Shown: positions 20,195 to 29,125 of the stretch, in pieces
How positions within the stretch are numbered: position 1 is the first letter of the stretch
Layout of the letters: each line of letters starts with the position of its first letter
Assembly: GCF_003318275.1 (NCBI RefSeq)
Contig: NZ_QOCH01000003.1
Location: forward strand, 408,532 to 472,531
Source of the DNA: Marinobacter sp. F3R11
GTDB lineage: Bacteria > Pseudomonadota > Gammaproteobacteria > Pseudomonadales > Oleiphilaceae
Direction of reading: 5' to 3'
DNA: 64,000 nucleotides
Translations under genes and position numbers: made by a program
The notes under the pieces: generated by a model
The model's input: only the letters and a program-made list of their open reading frames with translations
What the model was told of the DNA's origin: nothing
The model's database searches: none

Positions 20195-22303
20195 ATGTTG
20201 CTTTACCGGATTGCGATCGGGGCTGCGTGCAGCGCCCTTGTTTTTAACTCGTCTGCACAGGCCCAGCAAACGGAGCTGGGAGAGCTGGTTGTAACCGCTT
20301 CGGGTTTTGAACAGAGCCAGACTGCCGCGCCTGCAAGTATCACTGTTATCTCCGGTGAAGAAATTCGCAGCAAACAAGCATTCAGCCTTACGGATATTCT
20401 GGATGATGTAGAGGGTATTGATGTCAGTGGTTCTGCCGGGAAAACTGGTGGATTTGATATCCGGATGCGCGGAATGCCGTCCGAGTACACGCTTATTCTG
20501 ATCGATGGCCGCCGTCAGAACACTGCCGGTAGTGTTACCCCGAATGGTTTTGGTCAGACTGCCACCAGCTTTTTTCCACCACCTTCAGCCATCGAACGCA
20601 TAGAAGTTGTGCGAGGCCCCATGTCGACTCTTTATGGTTCTGACGCCATGGGCGGTGTTATCAACATCATTACCCGAAAAGTAAGTCCGGAATGGGCATC
20701 TACGCTCACCGCAGAAACCACTCTTAATCAGGACAGTGATTTTGGTGACAGCCGGGCCTACAGCGCCTATACCAACGGTCCGCTTGTGGATGACCTTATT
20801 GGCTTTCAGCTGCGCGGTCGCTGGTTTGAACGGGATGAGTCCACGCTGGAATACCTCGATCTGAATGGTGATCCGGTAGAAGTCAGCACCCGCGGGCCCA
20901 GCCCGGTAGAGTCGGACCAGTATACGGTTGGTGGCCGCATTACCGTAACGCCAGGTGAGTCAAATGACTTCTGGCTGGATATTGAAAGCAGCAGGCAGGA
21001 CTACGATAACTCGGAAGGTCAGTTGGGCACCCTTGGTGTACAAGGTTACGGTCCTGAGCTGGAATTTGATCGTGACCAGTTTGCAGTGGGCCACACCGGC
21101 CGGTTTGCTATAGGTACGCTGGAAACCAGCATCATGAGAAACGTCACAGAAACCAGTGGTCGTATTATTCCTGAAGGTGTCCCTGGAAAAGTAGCGGGTT
21201 CTGCCCGGGAACTGAAGGCGGAAAACCGGGTGATCGACAGCAAGCTGGTTATGCCTGTCGACAACCATGTGGTGACAGTGGGTGGTCAGTGGTTTGATGC
21301 GCGTATGACCGATGGCGTTGCCGTTGAAGAGTTCAAGCAAAAAACCCAGGCACTGTTTGTTGAGGATGAATGGTTCCTGGCCGATGATCTCGCTCTGACC
21401 CTGGGTGGCCGATACGACCGTCACGATGCATTTGGTGGGCAGTTCAGCCCGCGGGCCTATCTTGTCTGGAGTTCCACACCTGAGCTGACCATCAAAGGTG
21501 GCGTTAGCCGCGGTTATAAAACACCGGGACTTGAGCAACTTGCGCCAGGTATTGTCGGTTTTAGCGGGCAGGGAACAATCCCCTTGTTTGGTAACCCGGA
21601 TCTGAAACCGGAGAAATCAACTTCAACTGAACTGGCTGTGGTGTACGAAAAGCCGGCTGGTTTCAGCGTGGGTGCAACGGTGTTTTACAACAAGTTCACC
21701 GACAAAATTGCTGAAGGGCCTGATCTGCTGAATTGCAGCTACGCGGCAGATCCCAATCGCCCGGGTTGTGTGGATAAAGGCGACTGGCCATTGACGGATG
21801 CATTTGGCCAGGATCTGAACATTGATGAGGCTATCACTCAGGGTGTGGAGTTAAGTGGTTCAGTGCCCATTGCCCGGGACTGGCGTCTGGCTGCGAACTA
21901 CACCTACACCGACAGTGAACAGAAATCCGGAGAGAATAAGGGCGAGCCTCTCACTGATACACCGGAACATATGGCTAATGTTTCTCTGCGCTGGAAACCT
22001 TCCGCACGCTGGTCGGCATTTATGAAAGCCCAGTATGAAAGTGAGCGTTACCGCGCTCGGGAGCGCAGCCGTGGTGCTCCTTCGTATGCCGATCTCGGGG
22101 ATTTTAAAGCGGTCACTCTTGTGCATCTTGGCGGCCAGTTCCAGGCTTCCGAAAACCTTGGTTTCAGTGCGACCATTTATAATCTTCTGGACGAAGACTT
22201 TATTGAATACCGTGCTTATGACAATGGTGCCAGCTACGGGAACCTCTACGCTAACAGCGAAGAAGGGCGGCGTTTGTGGCTGGCTGCAACCTACTCGTTT
22301 TAA
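20195..22303 (+). CDS. TonB-dependent outer-membrane receptor
   Basis: 702-residue receptor that would import a large ligand, most often an Fe-siderophore, using TonB energy. Signal peptide about 1-24 (MLLYRIAIGAACSALVFNSS, cleavage after AQA). The plug domain begins ELVVTASGFEQSQ and contains LTDILDDVEGIDV, RMRGMPSEYTLILIDG, IERIEVVRGPMSTLYGSDAMGGVINIITRK. The 22-stranded barrel includes GVSRGYKTPGLEQL and FGNPDLKPEKS and ends in aromatic ATYSF. It resembles the CirA/FepA group, but the ligand cannot be told. ATG 20195 follows AAGGAAGG; upstream ATGs at 20168 and 20171 lack a ribosome-binding site. The next gene, a periplasmic peroxidase, is 154 bases away. Confidence 0.9.
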   Translation: MLLYRIAIGAACSALVFNSSAQAQQTELGELVVTASGFEQSQTAAPASITVISGEEIRSKQAFSLTDILDDVEGIDVSGSAGKTGGFDIRMRGMPSEYTLILIDGRRQNTAGSVTPNGFGQTATSFFPPPSAIERIEVVRGPMSTLYGSDAMGGVINIITRKVSPEWASTLTAETTLNQDSDFGDSRAYSAYTNGPLVDDLIGFQLRGRWFERDESTLEYLDLNGDPVEVSTRGPSPVESDQYTVGGRITVTPGESNDFWLDIESSRQDYDNSEGQLGTLGVQGYGPELEFDRDQFAVGHTGRFAIGTLETSIMRNVTETSGRIIPEGVPGKVAGSARELKAENRVIDSKLVMPVDNHVVTVGGQWFDARMTDGVAVEEFKQKTQALFVEDEWFLADDLALTLGGRYDRHDAFGGQFSPRAYLVWSSTPELTIKGGVSRGYKTPGLEQLAPGIVGFSGQGTIPLFGNPDLKPEKSTSTELAVVYEKPAGFSVGATVFYNKFTDKIAEGPDLLNCSYAADPNRPGCVDKGDWPLTDAFGQDLNIDEAITQGVELSGSVPIARDWRLAANYTYTDSEQKSGENKGEPLTDTPEHMANVSLRWKPSARWSAFMKAQYESERYRARERSRGAPSYADLGDFKAVTLVHLGGQFQASENLGFSATIYNLLDEDFIEYRAYDNGASYGNLYANSEEGRRLWLAATYSF

Positions 22304-22330
22304 TCCGTTTATTGCATTAACGGGAGGAAT

Positions 22331-22344
22331 TTGACAGTCGTCAA
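22331..22344. promoter_or_regulatory. FNR/ANR-like palindrome upstream of the peroxidase gene
   Basis: TTGACAGTCGTCAA, a perfect inverted repeat of TTGAC with a 4-base centre. It has the geometry of the FNR/ANR box (TTGAT-N4-ATCAA) and lies 113 bases before the start of a cytochrome c peroxidase, a gene family often oxygen-regulated by FNR-type factors. Confidence 0.45.
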
Positions 22345-22348
22345 TTTT

Positions 22349-22372
22349 GCTACCGGTAATCGTGCCGGTAGC
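22349..22372 (+). terminator. Hairpin after the TonB receptor gene
   Basis: An 8-bp perfect stem (GCTACCGG 22349-22356 with CCGGTAGC 22365-22372) and an 8-base loop, without a T-run. It is a possible Rho-dependent end or processing stem. Confidence 0.3.
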
Positions 22373-22457
22373 TCCCTGTTCATTTACAAACATGAACATT
22401 CTGTTAGGTTTATTCCAGAAGTTCTGTAGATAACAGAAGTGAATGGGGAGAGTACAA

Positions 22458-23507
22458 ATGAAACGGCAAACATTGAAGTTGGCTATAGCTGTCAGTCTTG
22501 GTTTATCCGCAGGAGCGGTCATGGCTGATGATTTGCGGGAGCGGGCGGCGACCATGTTTTCGGCGGTACCGCAGTATCCACCAGTCATAGATGGAAACGA
22601 GCTTACGGAGGCTAAACTGGACCTTGGCAAGATGCTGTTCTTTGAACCGCGATTGTCCTCAAGCCATCTGATCAGTTGCAATACCTGCCACAACGTAGGT
22701 ATGGGCGGGCACGATTATCTTCCGACCTCCATTGGTCACGGATGGCAAAAAGGCCCGCGTAACTCGCCAACAGTTTTCAACGCTGTGTTCAACATCGCCC
22801 AGTTCTGGGATGGCCGTGCCGGGGATCTCGCTGAACAGGCAAAAGGCCCTGTTCAGGCGGGCGTTGAAATGAGTAGTACACCGGAACGTGTTGTTGCTAC
22901 TTTGAAGAGCATGCCAATTTATGTTGAGAAATTTGGCAATGCTTTCCCCGGTCAGGAAGACCCGGTCACTTTCGATAATATGGCGACAGCGATCGAAGCG
23001 TTTGAAGCAACACTCATTACCCCGGATGCGGACTTTGACAAGTTCCTTCGTGGTGATACTTCAGCCCTCAATGATGAGGAAAAAGAAGGTCTGGCGTTGT
23101 TCATGGATAAGGGCTGTGTGGCCTGCCATGCCGGCACTAACCTGGGCGGACAGGGATATTTCCCGTTTGGCCTGGTGACCAAGCCTGGTGCCGAAATCCT
23201 GCCGGCTGGCGACAAAGGTCGCTTCACTGTGACTTCGACTGCTTCCGACGAGTACGTATTCCGGGCCGCGCCTTTGCGTAATATTGAGCTGACAGCACCT
23301 TATTTCCACTCCGGAGCCGTGTGGAGCCTGGAAGAAGCGGTCGCTGTTATGGGTACAGCTCAGCTGGGTGCAGAACTGGCTGATGATGAAGTTAAGTCCA
23401 TCACTGCATTTCTGAAAACGCTGACCGGCAAGATCCCGGAAATCCGTTACCCGGAACTGCCACCAAGCACAGACGATACTCCAAAGCCTGAACCTATGGT
23501 TTTTTGA
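22458..23507 (+). CDS. Periplasmic di-haem cytochrome c peroxidase
   Basis: Reduces hydrogen peroxide to water in the periplasm using electrons from small c-type cytochromes. The 349-residue product has a signal peptide (MKRQTLKLAIAVSLGLSAGA, cleavage near VMA-DD) and two CxxCH haem sites: CNTCH (74-78), the peroxidatic haem, and CVACH (220-224), the electron-transfer haem. The CCP family text LGKMLFFEPRLSSSHLISC, NSPTVFNAVFN, WDGRAGDLAEQAKGPV and TAPYFHSGAVWSLEEAV is present. ATG 22458 follows GGGGAGA. An FNR/ANR-like site lies upstream and a strong hairpin downstream. Confidence 0.93.
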   Translation: MKRQTLKLAIAVSLGLSAGAVMADDLRERAATMFSAVPQYPPVIDGNELTEAKLDLGKMLFFEPRLSSSHLISCNTCHNVGMGGHDYLPTSIGHGWQKGPRNSPTVFNAVFNIAQFWDGRAGDLAEQAKGPVQAGVEMSSTPERVVATLKSMPIYVEKFGNAFPGQEDPVTFDNMATAIEAFEATLITPDADFDKFLRGDTSALNDEEKEGLALFMDKGCVACHAGTNLGGQGYFPFGLVTKPGAEILPAGDKGRFTVTSTASDEYVFRAAPLRNIELTAPYFHSGAVWSLEEAVAVMGTAQLGAELADDEVKSITAFLKTLTGKIPEIRYPELPPSTDDTPKPEPMVF

Positions 23508-23527
23508 AGTGATCTGAACCCCTGTCT

Positions 23528-23560
23528 CTATATCCCGGGTAGAAACAACCCGGGATATAG
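23528..23560. terminator. Strong hairpin after the peroxidase gene
   Basis: A 13-bp perfect stem (23528-23540 with 23548-23560) and loop AGAAACA, centred 37 bases after the stop. No T-run follows on either strand, so the mode of action (Rho-dependent end, 3' protection) is open. Confidence 0.5.
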
Positions 23561-23728
23561 ATGTGCAAATGTCTCATCTACACCTCCTTTCCTGGTATTT
23601 TGATTTTAGGTAACAACACGCCCCTTAACGCAAAGCTTCTTTAAGCTTGCGCTACGCTTCGGTATGGCTTCGTTTTTGCAGGCATATAAAGCTCTTTGCC
23701 CAGGCTGTCTTACTGAGGAGGCTTTTCC

Positions 23729-24475
23729 ATGCGTTTAATTTCATTGTTTGTTCTGGGAATATTGCTGTGTTTCAGCACGTCACAGGCTATTGCGGAGGAA
23801 AGACTGTATCTGTACACCGAGAATTTTCCGCCCTATAACATGAGCACCAGCGGCCGCGCGTTTGAACACAGTGCTGACATGATTGATGGAATTTGCATGG
23901 AAAGAGTGCGGGCCGCCCTGAATCAGTCAGGCTATGACTACAGGGTGAAACTGCGCAACTGGAATTATGGTTATAACCGGGCCCTGACCAAACCCAATCA
24001 CGGTATCTTCTGCACCACCTATACAGAAGAGCGCGCCCCTATGTTCAAGTGGATAGGGCCGCTGGCACAGAACCTGTGGACTATTTTCGCGCCCGCAGGA
24101 AGCACCTTTAAAATGAACACGCTGGAGGATGCCAGAGGCAAAACCATAGGGGGTTATCGCAATGATGTCAGAAGCGAGTATCTTTTGCAGCGTGGCTATA
24201 AGGTGTCCGTGATCGATAGTGATGATCTGAACCCGAAAAGGCTGGCCCTGGGCCAGATTGATCTGTGGATTGCAGAACGCCTCGGAGGGCCCTATATGGC
24301 TTCTCAGCAGGATATTGAAGGACTGGTTCCAGTGTATTCGTTCAATGATGTTGATTTGTACCTGGCCATGAGCCCGGATACTCCTGATCAAGTCATTGAA
24401 GACCTGAATAAAGCCCTGGAAATCACCAGAGAAAATGGTACTTACGATGCGATCGGAACCAAGTACGGCCTCTGA
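23729..24475 (+). CDS. Periplasmic substrate-binding protein (SBP_bac_3-like)
   Basis: 248-residue exported protein. Signal peptide about 1-22 (MRLISLFVLGILLCFSTSQA). The mature part starts ERLYLYTENFPPYNM, the typical opening of family-3 solute-binding domains. It continues with the hinge region (GKTIGGYRNDVRSEYLLQRGY) and the closing helix TPDQVIEDLNKALEITRENGTYDAIGTKYG. Proteins of this group bind amino acids or serve as periplasmic sensor modules. No ABC permease or ATPase gene adjoins it, so it is an orphan and its ligand is unknown. GAGGAGG precedes ATG 23729. Confidence 0.8.
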   Translation: MRLISLFVLGILLCFSTSQAIAEERLYLYTENFPPYNMSTSGRAFEHSADMIDGICMERVRAALNQSGYDYRVKLRNWNYGYNRALTKPNHGIFCTTYTEERAPMFKWIGPLAQNLWTIFAPAGSTFKMNTLEDARGKTIGGYRNDVRSEYLLQRGYKVSVIDSDDLNPKRLALGQIDLWIAERLGGPYMASQQDIEGLVPVYSFNDVDLYLAMSPDTPDQVIEDLNKALEITRENGTYDAIGTKYGL

Positions 24476-24845
24476 TCGTTGAGTGCGTGACAAGCCAGTG
24501 CCCGGGTAGCAGACCCTGTCCGGGTATCTCTTTAGTGTAAAATATGTGCAAAAACTGTCTTCTATGACTGTCAAATCCAAACAGCGCTTTATACTCTTGC
24601 TGTTCGGCCCGGGGGTTGGTACCCGATCTCTTTTTTTGCTGTGAACTTTCTGCCCGAGGGGTAGTCAAGGGTATTTCCGGAGACGGTATCCTGCATGTGC
24701 GGATGGTTGGCTGTATCCGGTGATATCCGACACCCTGATCAATCAGACCACCATGAGTAGATGGGGGGTTGATGTTGGTGAGATGGTTCATGGGATACAG
24801 AAAAAATAACGTCGGCGAAAGCCCGTCTGTTTGTTGGAAAATTCT
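24476..24845. other. 370-bp intergenic stretch, nothing recognised
   Basis: Between the binding-protein gene and the RND adaptor gene. It holds a short imperfect CCCGG/CCGGG pairing (24501-24524) and a run of seven T at 24631-24637, but no convincing hairpin joined to it. A 144-codon minus-strand frame covers the stretch but overlaps the end of the binding-protein gene, has no recognisable content and looks like chance. Confidence 0.5.
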
Positions 24846-25940
24846 ATGTGGAAACAATGGCTGATCGGTGTTGTGCTGGTGGTGTTAGCGGTAGGTGGCT
24901 CTGTGGCATACCGCAACCTGAGTGCGCCGTCTCAGGCTGAAGCTGTAAATAAGCGGCCGGCCACCACGGTAAACACAGTACTCCCTGTAATCGAAACCGT
25001 GCGCGATCAGGTTGGCGCCGTCGGCAGTCTGAAAGCCGTGAACGCCGTTGAGTTGACGACCGAGACCAGCGGCCGTGTGGTAGACATCAATCTGCAGTCT
25101 GGTCGCCTGGTAAAGAAGGGCGATGTGTTGTTACAGCTCGATGACCGGCAGGCAAAAGCAGATCTTGGTGTCATCGAAGCGCAGTTGGCTGATGCCCAGC
25201 GTCAGCATGAGCGGGCCCGAAGCCTGCGGGACAAGAACAGTATTTCCCAGTCTCTTGTTGATGAACTCCGAACCGCTGTTGAAGTATTGGAAGCGCAACG
25301 GACAGCCGCACGGGTCCGGCTTGAAAATCATCGCATTCAGGCGCCTTTCTCGGGAGTTATTGGTCTTAGTGACATCGATATTGGCGCCTACATTACGGCA
25401 GGGACCACTGTAACGACGCTGGATGCCGTATCCCGTATGGAACTGAATTTTTCCATTCCCGAGCGGTTTCTTGGGGAGATCAGCCCGGGCCAGAAAGTGC
25501 AGGGTAAATCGCCTGCCTATCCCGAGAGGATTTTTACTGGTGAACTGGTAGAACTGGGCGCCCGCATTGATGAGCTCAGCCGTTCATTGCCGGTTCGTGC
25601 TCTGATCGACAACTCCGAAGGCCGGTTGCGTCCGGGTCAGTTCATGTCCGTTAATCTTACATTGCGTGAACGGCAGGCTCTGGTGGTTCCGGAGCAGGCC
25701 GTCATGCTTCGCGGTGCCGAACAGTACGTTTTTGTAGCAGAAGATGGTGTTGCCCGGAGGGTTTCTGTAACTCTGGGATCCCGTATGCCCGGGCTTGTTG
25801 AAATTATGCAGGGGCTTACCAGAGAGGATCTGGTGGTGGTGACCGGTCAGGACCGGCTCAGCAGCGGGGATCCGATACGGGTAATCGATGATGACAACGC
25901 CATTCCGGACAATCGCTTCGCCCAGTCTGTGGATTCCTGA
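24846..25940 (+). CDS. RND efflux periplasmic adaptor (membrane fusion protein)
   Basis: 364-residue HlyD/AcrA-type adaptor that joins an RND pump to an outer-membrane channel. An N-terminal membrane anchor (WLIGVVLVVLAVGGSVAY) is followed by the lipoyl half-motifs (TSGRVVDINLQSGRLVKKGDVLLQLDD and RIQAPFSGVIGLSDIDIGAYI), which flank a coiled-coil hairpin (about 95-160). Then come the beta-barrel (MELNFSIPERFLGEISPGQ) and membrane-proximal domains. ATG 24846 is chosen over TTG codons at 24831 and 24834, which lack a ribosome-binding site. The pump gene starts 2 bases after the stop, so the two are translationally coupled. No outer-membrane factor gene is linked. Confidence 0.9.
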   Translation: MWKQWLIGVVLVVLAVGGSVAYRNLSAPSQAEAVNKRPATTVNTVLPVIETVRDQVGAVGSLKAVNAVELTTETSGRVVDINLQSGRLVKKGDVLLQLDDRQAKADLGVIEAQLADAQRQHERARSLRDKNSISQSLVDELRTAVEVLEAQRTAARVRLENHRIQAPFSGVIGLSDIDIGAYITAGTTVTTLDAVSRMELNFSIPERFLGEISPGQKVQGKSPAYPERIFTGELVELGARIDELSRSLPVRALIDNSEGRLRPGQFMSVNLTLRERQALVVPEQAVMLRGAEQYVFVAEDGVARRVSVTLGSRMPGLVEIMQGLTREDLVVVTGQDRLSSGDPIRVIDDDNAIPDNRFAQSVDS

Positions 25941-25942
25941 CA

Positions 25943-28900
25943 GTGATTCTTTCCGATATATCTATAAAGCGCCCCGTTTTTGCCACGGTTATCAGCCTGC
26001 TGATAGTTGTATTTGGTCTCGCTGCCCTGATGGGTCTTCCGGTGCGGGAATACCCCGATATTGACCCTCCTGTCGTGTCGATTTCTACCGATTACACGGG
26101 GGCGGCGGCTGAAGTGGTGGACACCCAGATCACTCAGGTGATTGAAGGTGCTATCAGTGGGATAGAAGGCATCCGTTCGATTGAGTCGTCTACTGAACAG
26201 GGCGAATCCCGCACCAGTATCGAGTTTTCCACCTCCCGGGATGTGGATATTGCAGCCAATGATGTTCGTGATGCTGTTTCCCGGGTTGCAAACCAGCTGC
26301 CTGAAGAAGCGGATCCTCCTGTGGTGCGAAAGGCGGATTCTGATGCCCGTCCGATGATGTGGGTGACCCTGCGTAGCGATGTCTGGGACAGTGCCGAACT
26401 CAGTGATTTCGCAGATCGTGTTCTGTCTGATCGCCTGTCGGTACTGGATGGTGTTGCAGACGTACGTATCGGTGGTGAACGGCGCTACGCCATCCGTGTC
26501 TGGCTGGACAGGGAGAGGCTGGCAGCCAGAAATATTACGGTTGCGGAAGTGGAAAGTGCTCTGCGTGCCAATAACGTGGAGTTACCCGCTGGCTCTGTGG
26601 ATTCGTCCACCCGGACTTTCACCATCCGGACCGAAGGGCGGTTATCCACAGTGGAACAGTTCCGCGAGTTGGTTATCCGCAGAAACGACGATGAACTCCT
26701 GCGCCTCGGAAGTGTTGCAAATGTGCAGATGGGGGTTGAGTCTGATATCAGCCGCCTTCGTGCCAATGGGCAGACCGCTATTGGCATGGGGATCATCCGC
26801 CAGTCCAAAGCCAATACCGTTGCAGTATCTGATGCCGTTCAGGCAGAGCTGGAAAAAATACGCGAAACCCTGCCCCCGGAAGTAACGATTTCCGAGAGCT
26901 ACGACGAATCCATATTTATACGCGCCTCAATCAAGGAAGTGATGACCACGCTTGCGATTGCAGTAAGCCTGGTGATCCTGGTGATCTTTCTCTTTCTCCG
27001 TTCCTGGCGGGCAACCCTGATTCCTGCGATAACAATCCCGGTTGCTGTGATTGGTGCCTTTATTGGCCTGGGATTTCTTGGTTTTTCTATCAATGTACTG
27101 ACGCTGTTGGCTGTGATTCTTGCCATAGGCCTGGTGGTAGACGACGCAATTGTTATGCTGGAAAACATCCAGCGCCGGATTGACGAGGGAGAACCCCCGT
27201 TGCTGGCAGCGTACCGTGGCGCGAAACAGGTCGCTTTCGCGGTAATAGCCACCACACTGACTTTGGTGGCGGTATTCGTACCTATTTCATTTATGGGCGG
27301 CAACATAGGCCGCCTGTTTGCCGAATTTGGTTTCACTCTTGCAGCTGCTGTGGTGGTGTCCAGCCTGGTTGCGCTGACTCTTGCGCCAATGCTGTGCTCG
27401 AAATGGCTCCGGCATAGCCCGGAATCGAGCGAGGGGCATGGATTCTGGGCTGCCAGCGAGAAGGTTCTGAACGGTCTGACCCATGGGTACGAACGGTTAT
27501 TGAGCTTTTCCCTTCGTCAGCCGGGGCTGTTACTTGGCCTGGGGGTGGTTGCGCTTGTCATTACAGCGGTTATTTATCCGAAACTGCCCCAGGAGCTGGC
27601 ACCAACAGAAGACCGTGGCGTAATTATCATGCCCGTCAGTGCTCCCCGGGGTTCGACGGTGGAATTCACCGATCATTACGTACGTAAAGCCGAAGAACAG
27701 CTTATACCCTACCTTGAATCCGGCTCAGCCAGCCGTTTGCTTTCAATCGTCGGGTTTCGTGAGGAAGAAGACAGCGCTTTCATGATCATGGGCCTGGCGC
27801 CATGGGAAGAGAGGGATATCAAGCAGCAGCAGATTACCAGTGAGCTCCGTGGCAAACTAAGCCAGGTAACCGGGACAAGAATTGTGGCTGTAAATCCTCC
27901 GGGACTTGGGCAGAGAGGCTTTAACCAACCGGTGGAATTTGTTGTTGCCGGCCCGGACTATGAATCAGTCCAGGCCTGGAGTGAGGAAATTGTTGCGCGG
28001 GCCAAGGAAAATCCCAAGCTCCTGAATCTGGAAACCGACTTTGAACTGACCCGGCCCGAACTTCGCCTGACCATTGATCGCGAGCGCGCCGCAGACCTGG
28101 ATATAACCGTTGCCGACGTAGGCCTGACCCTGCAAACCATGCTGGCATCCCGGCAGGTTACAACTTATCTGGATCGCGGCCGTGAATATGATGTCATTGT
28201 GCAAGCGGGTGATGCGGATCGTGCAACACCGGGCGATCTAGGTCAGATTTTTCTGCGGCCGAGAGAAGGGGGCACACTTATACCACTTCAGGCTTTGGTG
28301 TCGGTTGAAGAGCTGGGCGCGAATCCCGATTTGCGGCGGATTGACCGGCTGCCGGCCGTGGTCATCAGCGCTTCACTGGCGGATGGCTATGACCTTGGCT
28401 CGGCTCTTACCTATCTGAATACTCTGGCAATGGATAACCTGCCGCCGGAAGCGCGGCTGAGTTACAAGGGACTGTCCCGTGAATTTGAGGAGTCTTCCTC
28501 AGCTATCTACGTGACATTTGCATTGGCGTTTGTGATTGTATTCCTGGTGCTGGCGGCTCAGTTCGAAAGCTGGATTCACCCGTTAATTATCATGCTTCCG
28601 GTACCTCTGGCCGTAACCGGCGCATTGCTGGCGCTCTGGTGGAGTGGTATCAGCCTGAATATATACAGTCAGATTGGTATCATCATGCTGCTGGGGCTGA
28701 TGGCGAAGAACGGAATATTGATAGTTGAGTTTGCCAACCAGCTCCGGGACAAAGGTTATGATGTCAAAGATGCCATTCTGGAGGGCGCCAGCCTGCGTTT
28801 CAGGCCGGTACTCATGACCACCATTTCCACTGTCTTCGGCGCAGTGCCGTTGGTCATAGCGACGGGTGCCGGAGCAGAAAGCCGTGCGGCGATTGGAATG

Positions 28901-29089
28901 GTTATTCTTGGGGGCTTGATTTTCGCCACCACTCTTACGTTGTTTATTATCCCCGTGCTATACAACCTGCTGGCAAGATTTGCCAAATCCGCTAACACTG
29001 TGGAGCTGGAACTTGAACGCCTGGCAACGGGAAGTGCTGGTGGAGCAGGGATGGCAACTGCGCCGAGCAAACGGGCCGATGATTTCTGA
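25943..29089 (+). CDS. RND multidrug efflux transporter (HAE1 family)
   Basis: 1048-residue inner-membrane pump that exports amphiphilic compounds with proton antiport as a trimer with adaptor and outer-membrane channel. It begins LSDISIKRPVFATVISLLIVVFG. The first TM block shows the proton-relay aspartates in GLVVDDAIVMLENIQRR, and the second block has FVIVFLVLAAQFESW, MLLGLMAKNGILIVEFANQLRD and RFRPVLMTTISTVFG. Two large periplasmic loops follow TM1 and TM7. The GTG start at 25943, 2 bases after the adaptor stop, has no strong ribosome-binding site, which fits coupling. The substrate range is unknown; it resembles MexF/AcrB-like short-adaptor systems. Confidence 0.93.
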   Translation: MILSDISIKRPVFATVISLLIVVFGLAALMGLPVREYPDIDPPVVSISTDYTGAAAEVVDTQITQVIEGAISGIEGIRSIESSTEQGESRTSIEFSTSRDVDIAANDVRDAVSRVANQLPEEADPPVVRKADSDARPMMWVTLRSDVWDSAELSDFADRVLSDRLSVLDGVADVRIGGERRYAIRVWLDRERLAARNITVAEVESALRANNVELPAGSVDSSTRTFTIRTEGRLSTVEQFRELVIRRNDDELLRLGSVANVQMGVESDISRLRANGQTAIGMGIIRQSKANTVAVSDAVQAELEKIRETLPPEVTISESYDESIFIRASIKEVMTTLAIAVSLVILVIFLFLRSWRATLIPAITIPVAVIGAFIGLGFLGFSINVLTLLAVILAIGLVVDDAIVMLENIQRRIDEGEPPLLAAYRGAKQVAFAVIATTLTLVAVFVPISFMGGNIGRLFAEFGFTLAAAVVVSSLVALTLAPMLCSKWLRHSPESSEGHGFWAASEKVLNGLTHGYERLLSFSLRQPGLLLGLGVVALVITAVIYPKLPQELAPTEDRGVIIMPVSAPRGSTVEFTDHYVRKAEEQLIPYLESGSASRLLSIVGFREEEDSAFMIMGLAPWEERDIKQQQITSELRGKLSQVTGTRIVAVNPPGLGQRGFNQPVEFVVAGPDYESVQAWSEEIVARAKENPKLLNLETDFELTRPELRLTIDRERAADLDITVADVGLTLQTMLASRQVTTYLDRGREYDVIVQAGDADRATPGDLGQIFLRPREGGTLIPLQALVSVEELGANPDLRRIDRLPAVVISASLADGYDLGSALTYLNTLAMDNLPPEARLSYKGLSREFEESSSAIYVTFALAFVIVFLVLAAQFESWIHPLIIMLPVPLAVTGALLALWWSGISLNIYSQIGIIMLLGLMAKNGILIVEFANQLRDKGYDVKDAILEGASLRFRPVLMTTISTVFGAVPLVIATGAGAESRAAIGMVILGGLIFATTLTLFIIPVLYNLLARFAKSANTVELELERLATGSAGGAGMATAPSKRADDF

Positions 29090-29125
29090 CGGATCACCTT
29101 GGGTGGGCCGGATCTCGGTCTCAGG

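Noticed and set aside
22424-22436. LexA-like CTGTAGATAACAG before the peroxidase gene
   Set aside because: Spacing is too short for CTGT-N8-ACAG and the second half-site is incomplete.
24423-24857. 144-codon minus-strand frame over the gap before the RND operon
   Set aside because: Composition unlike a protein, overlaps the binding-protein gene end, no start signal.
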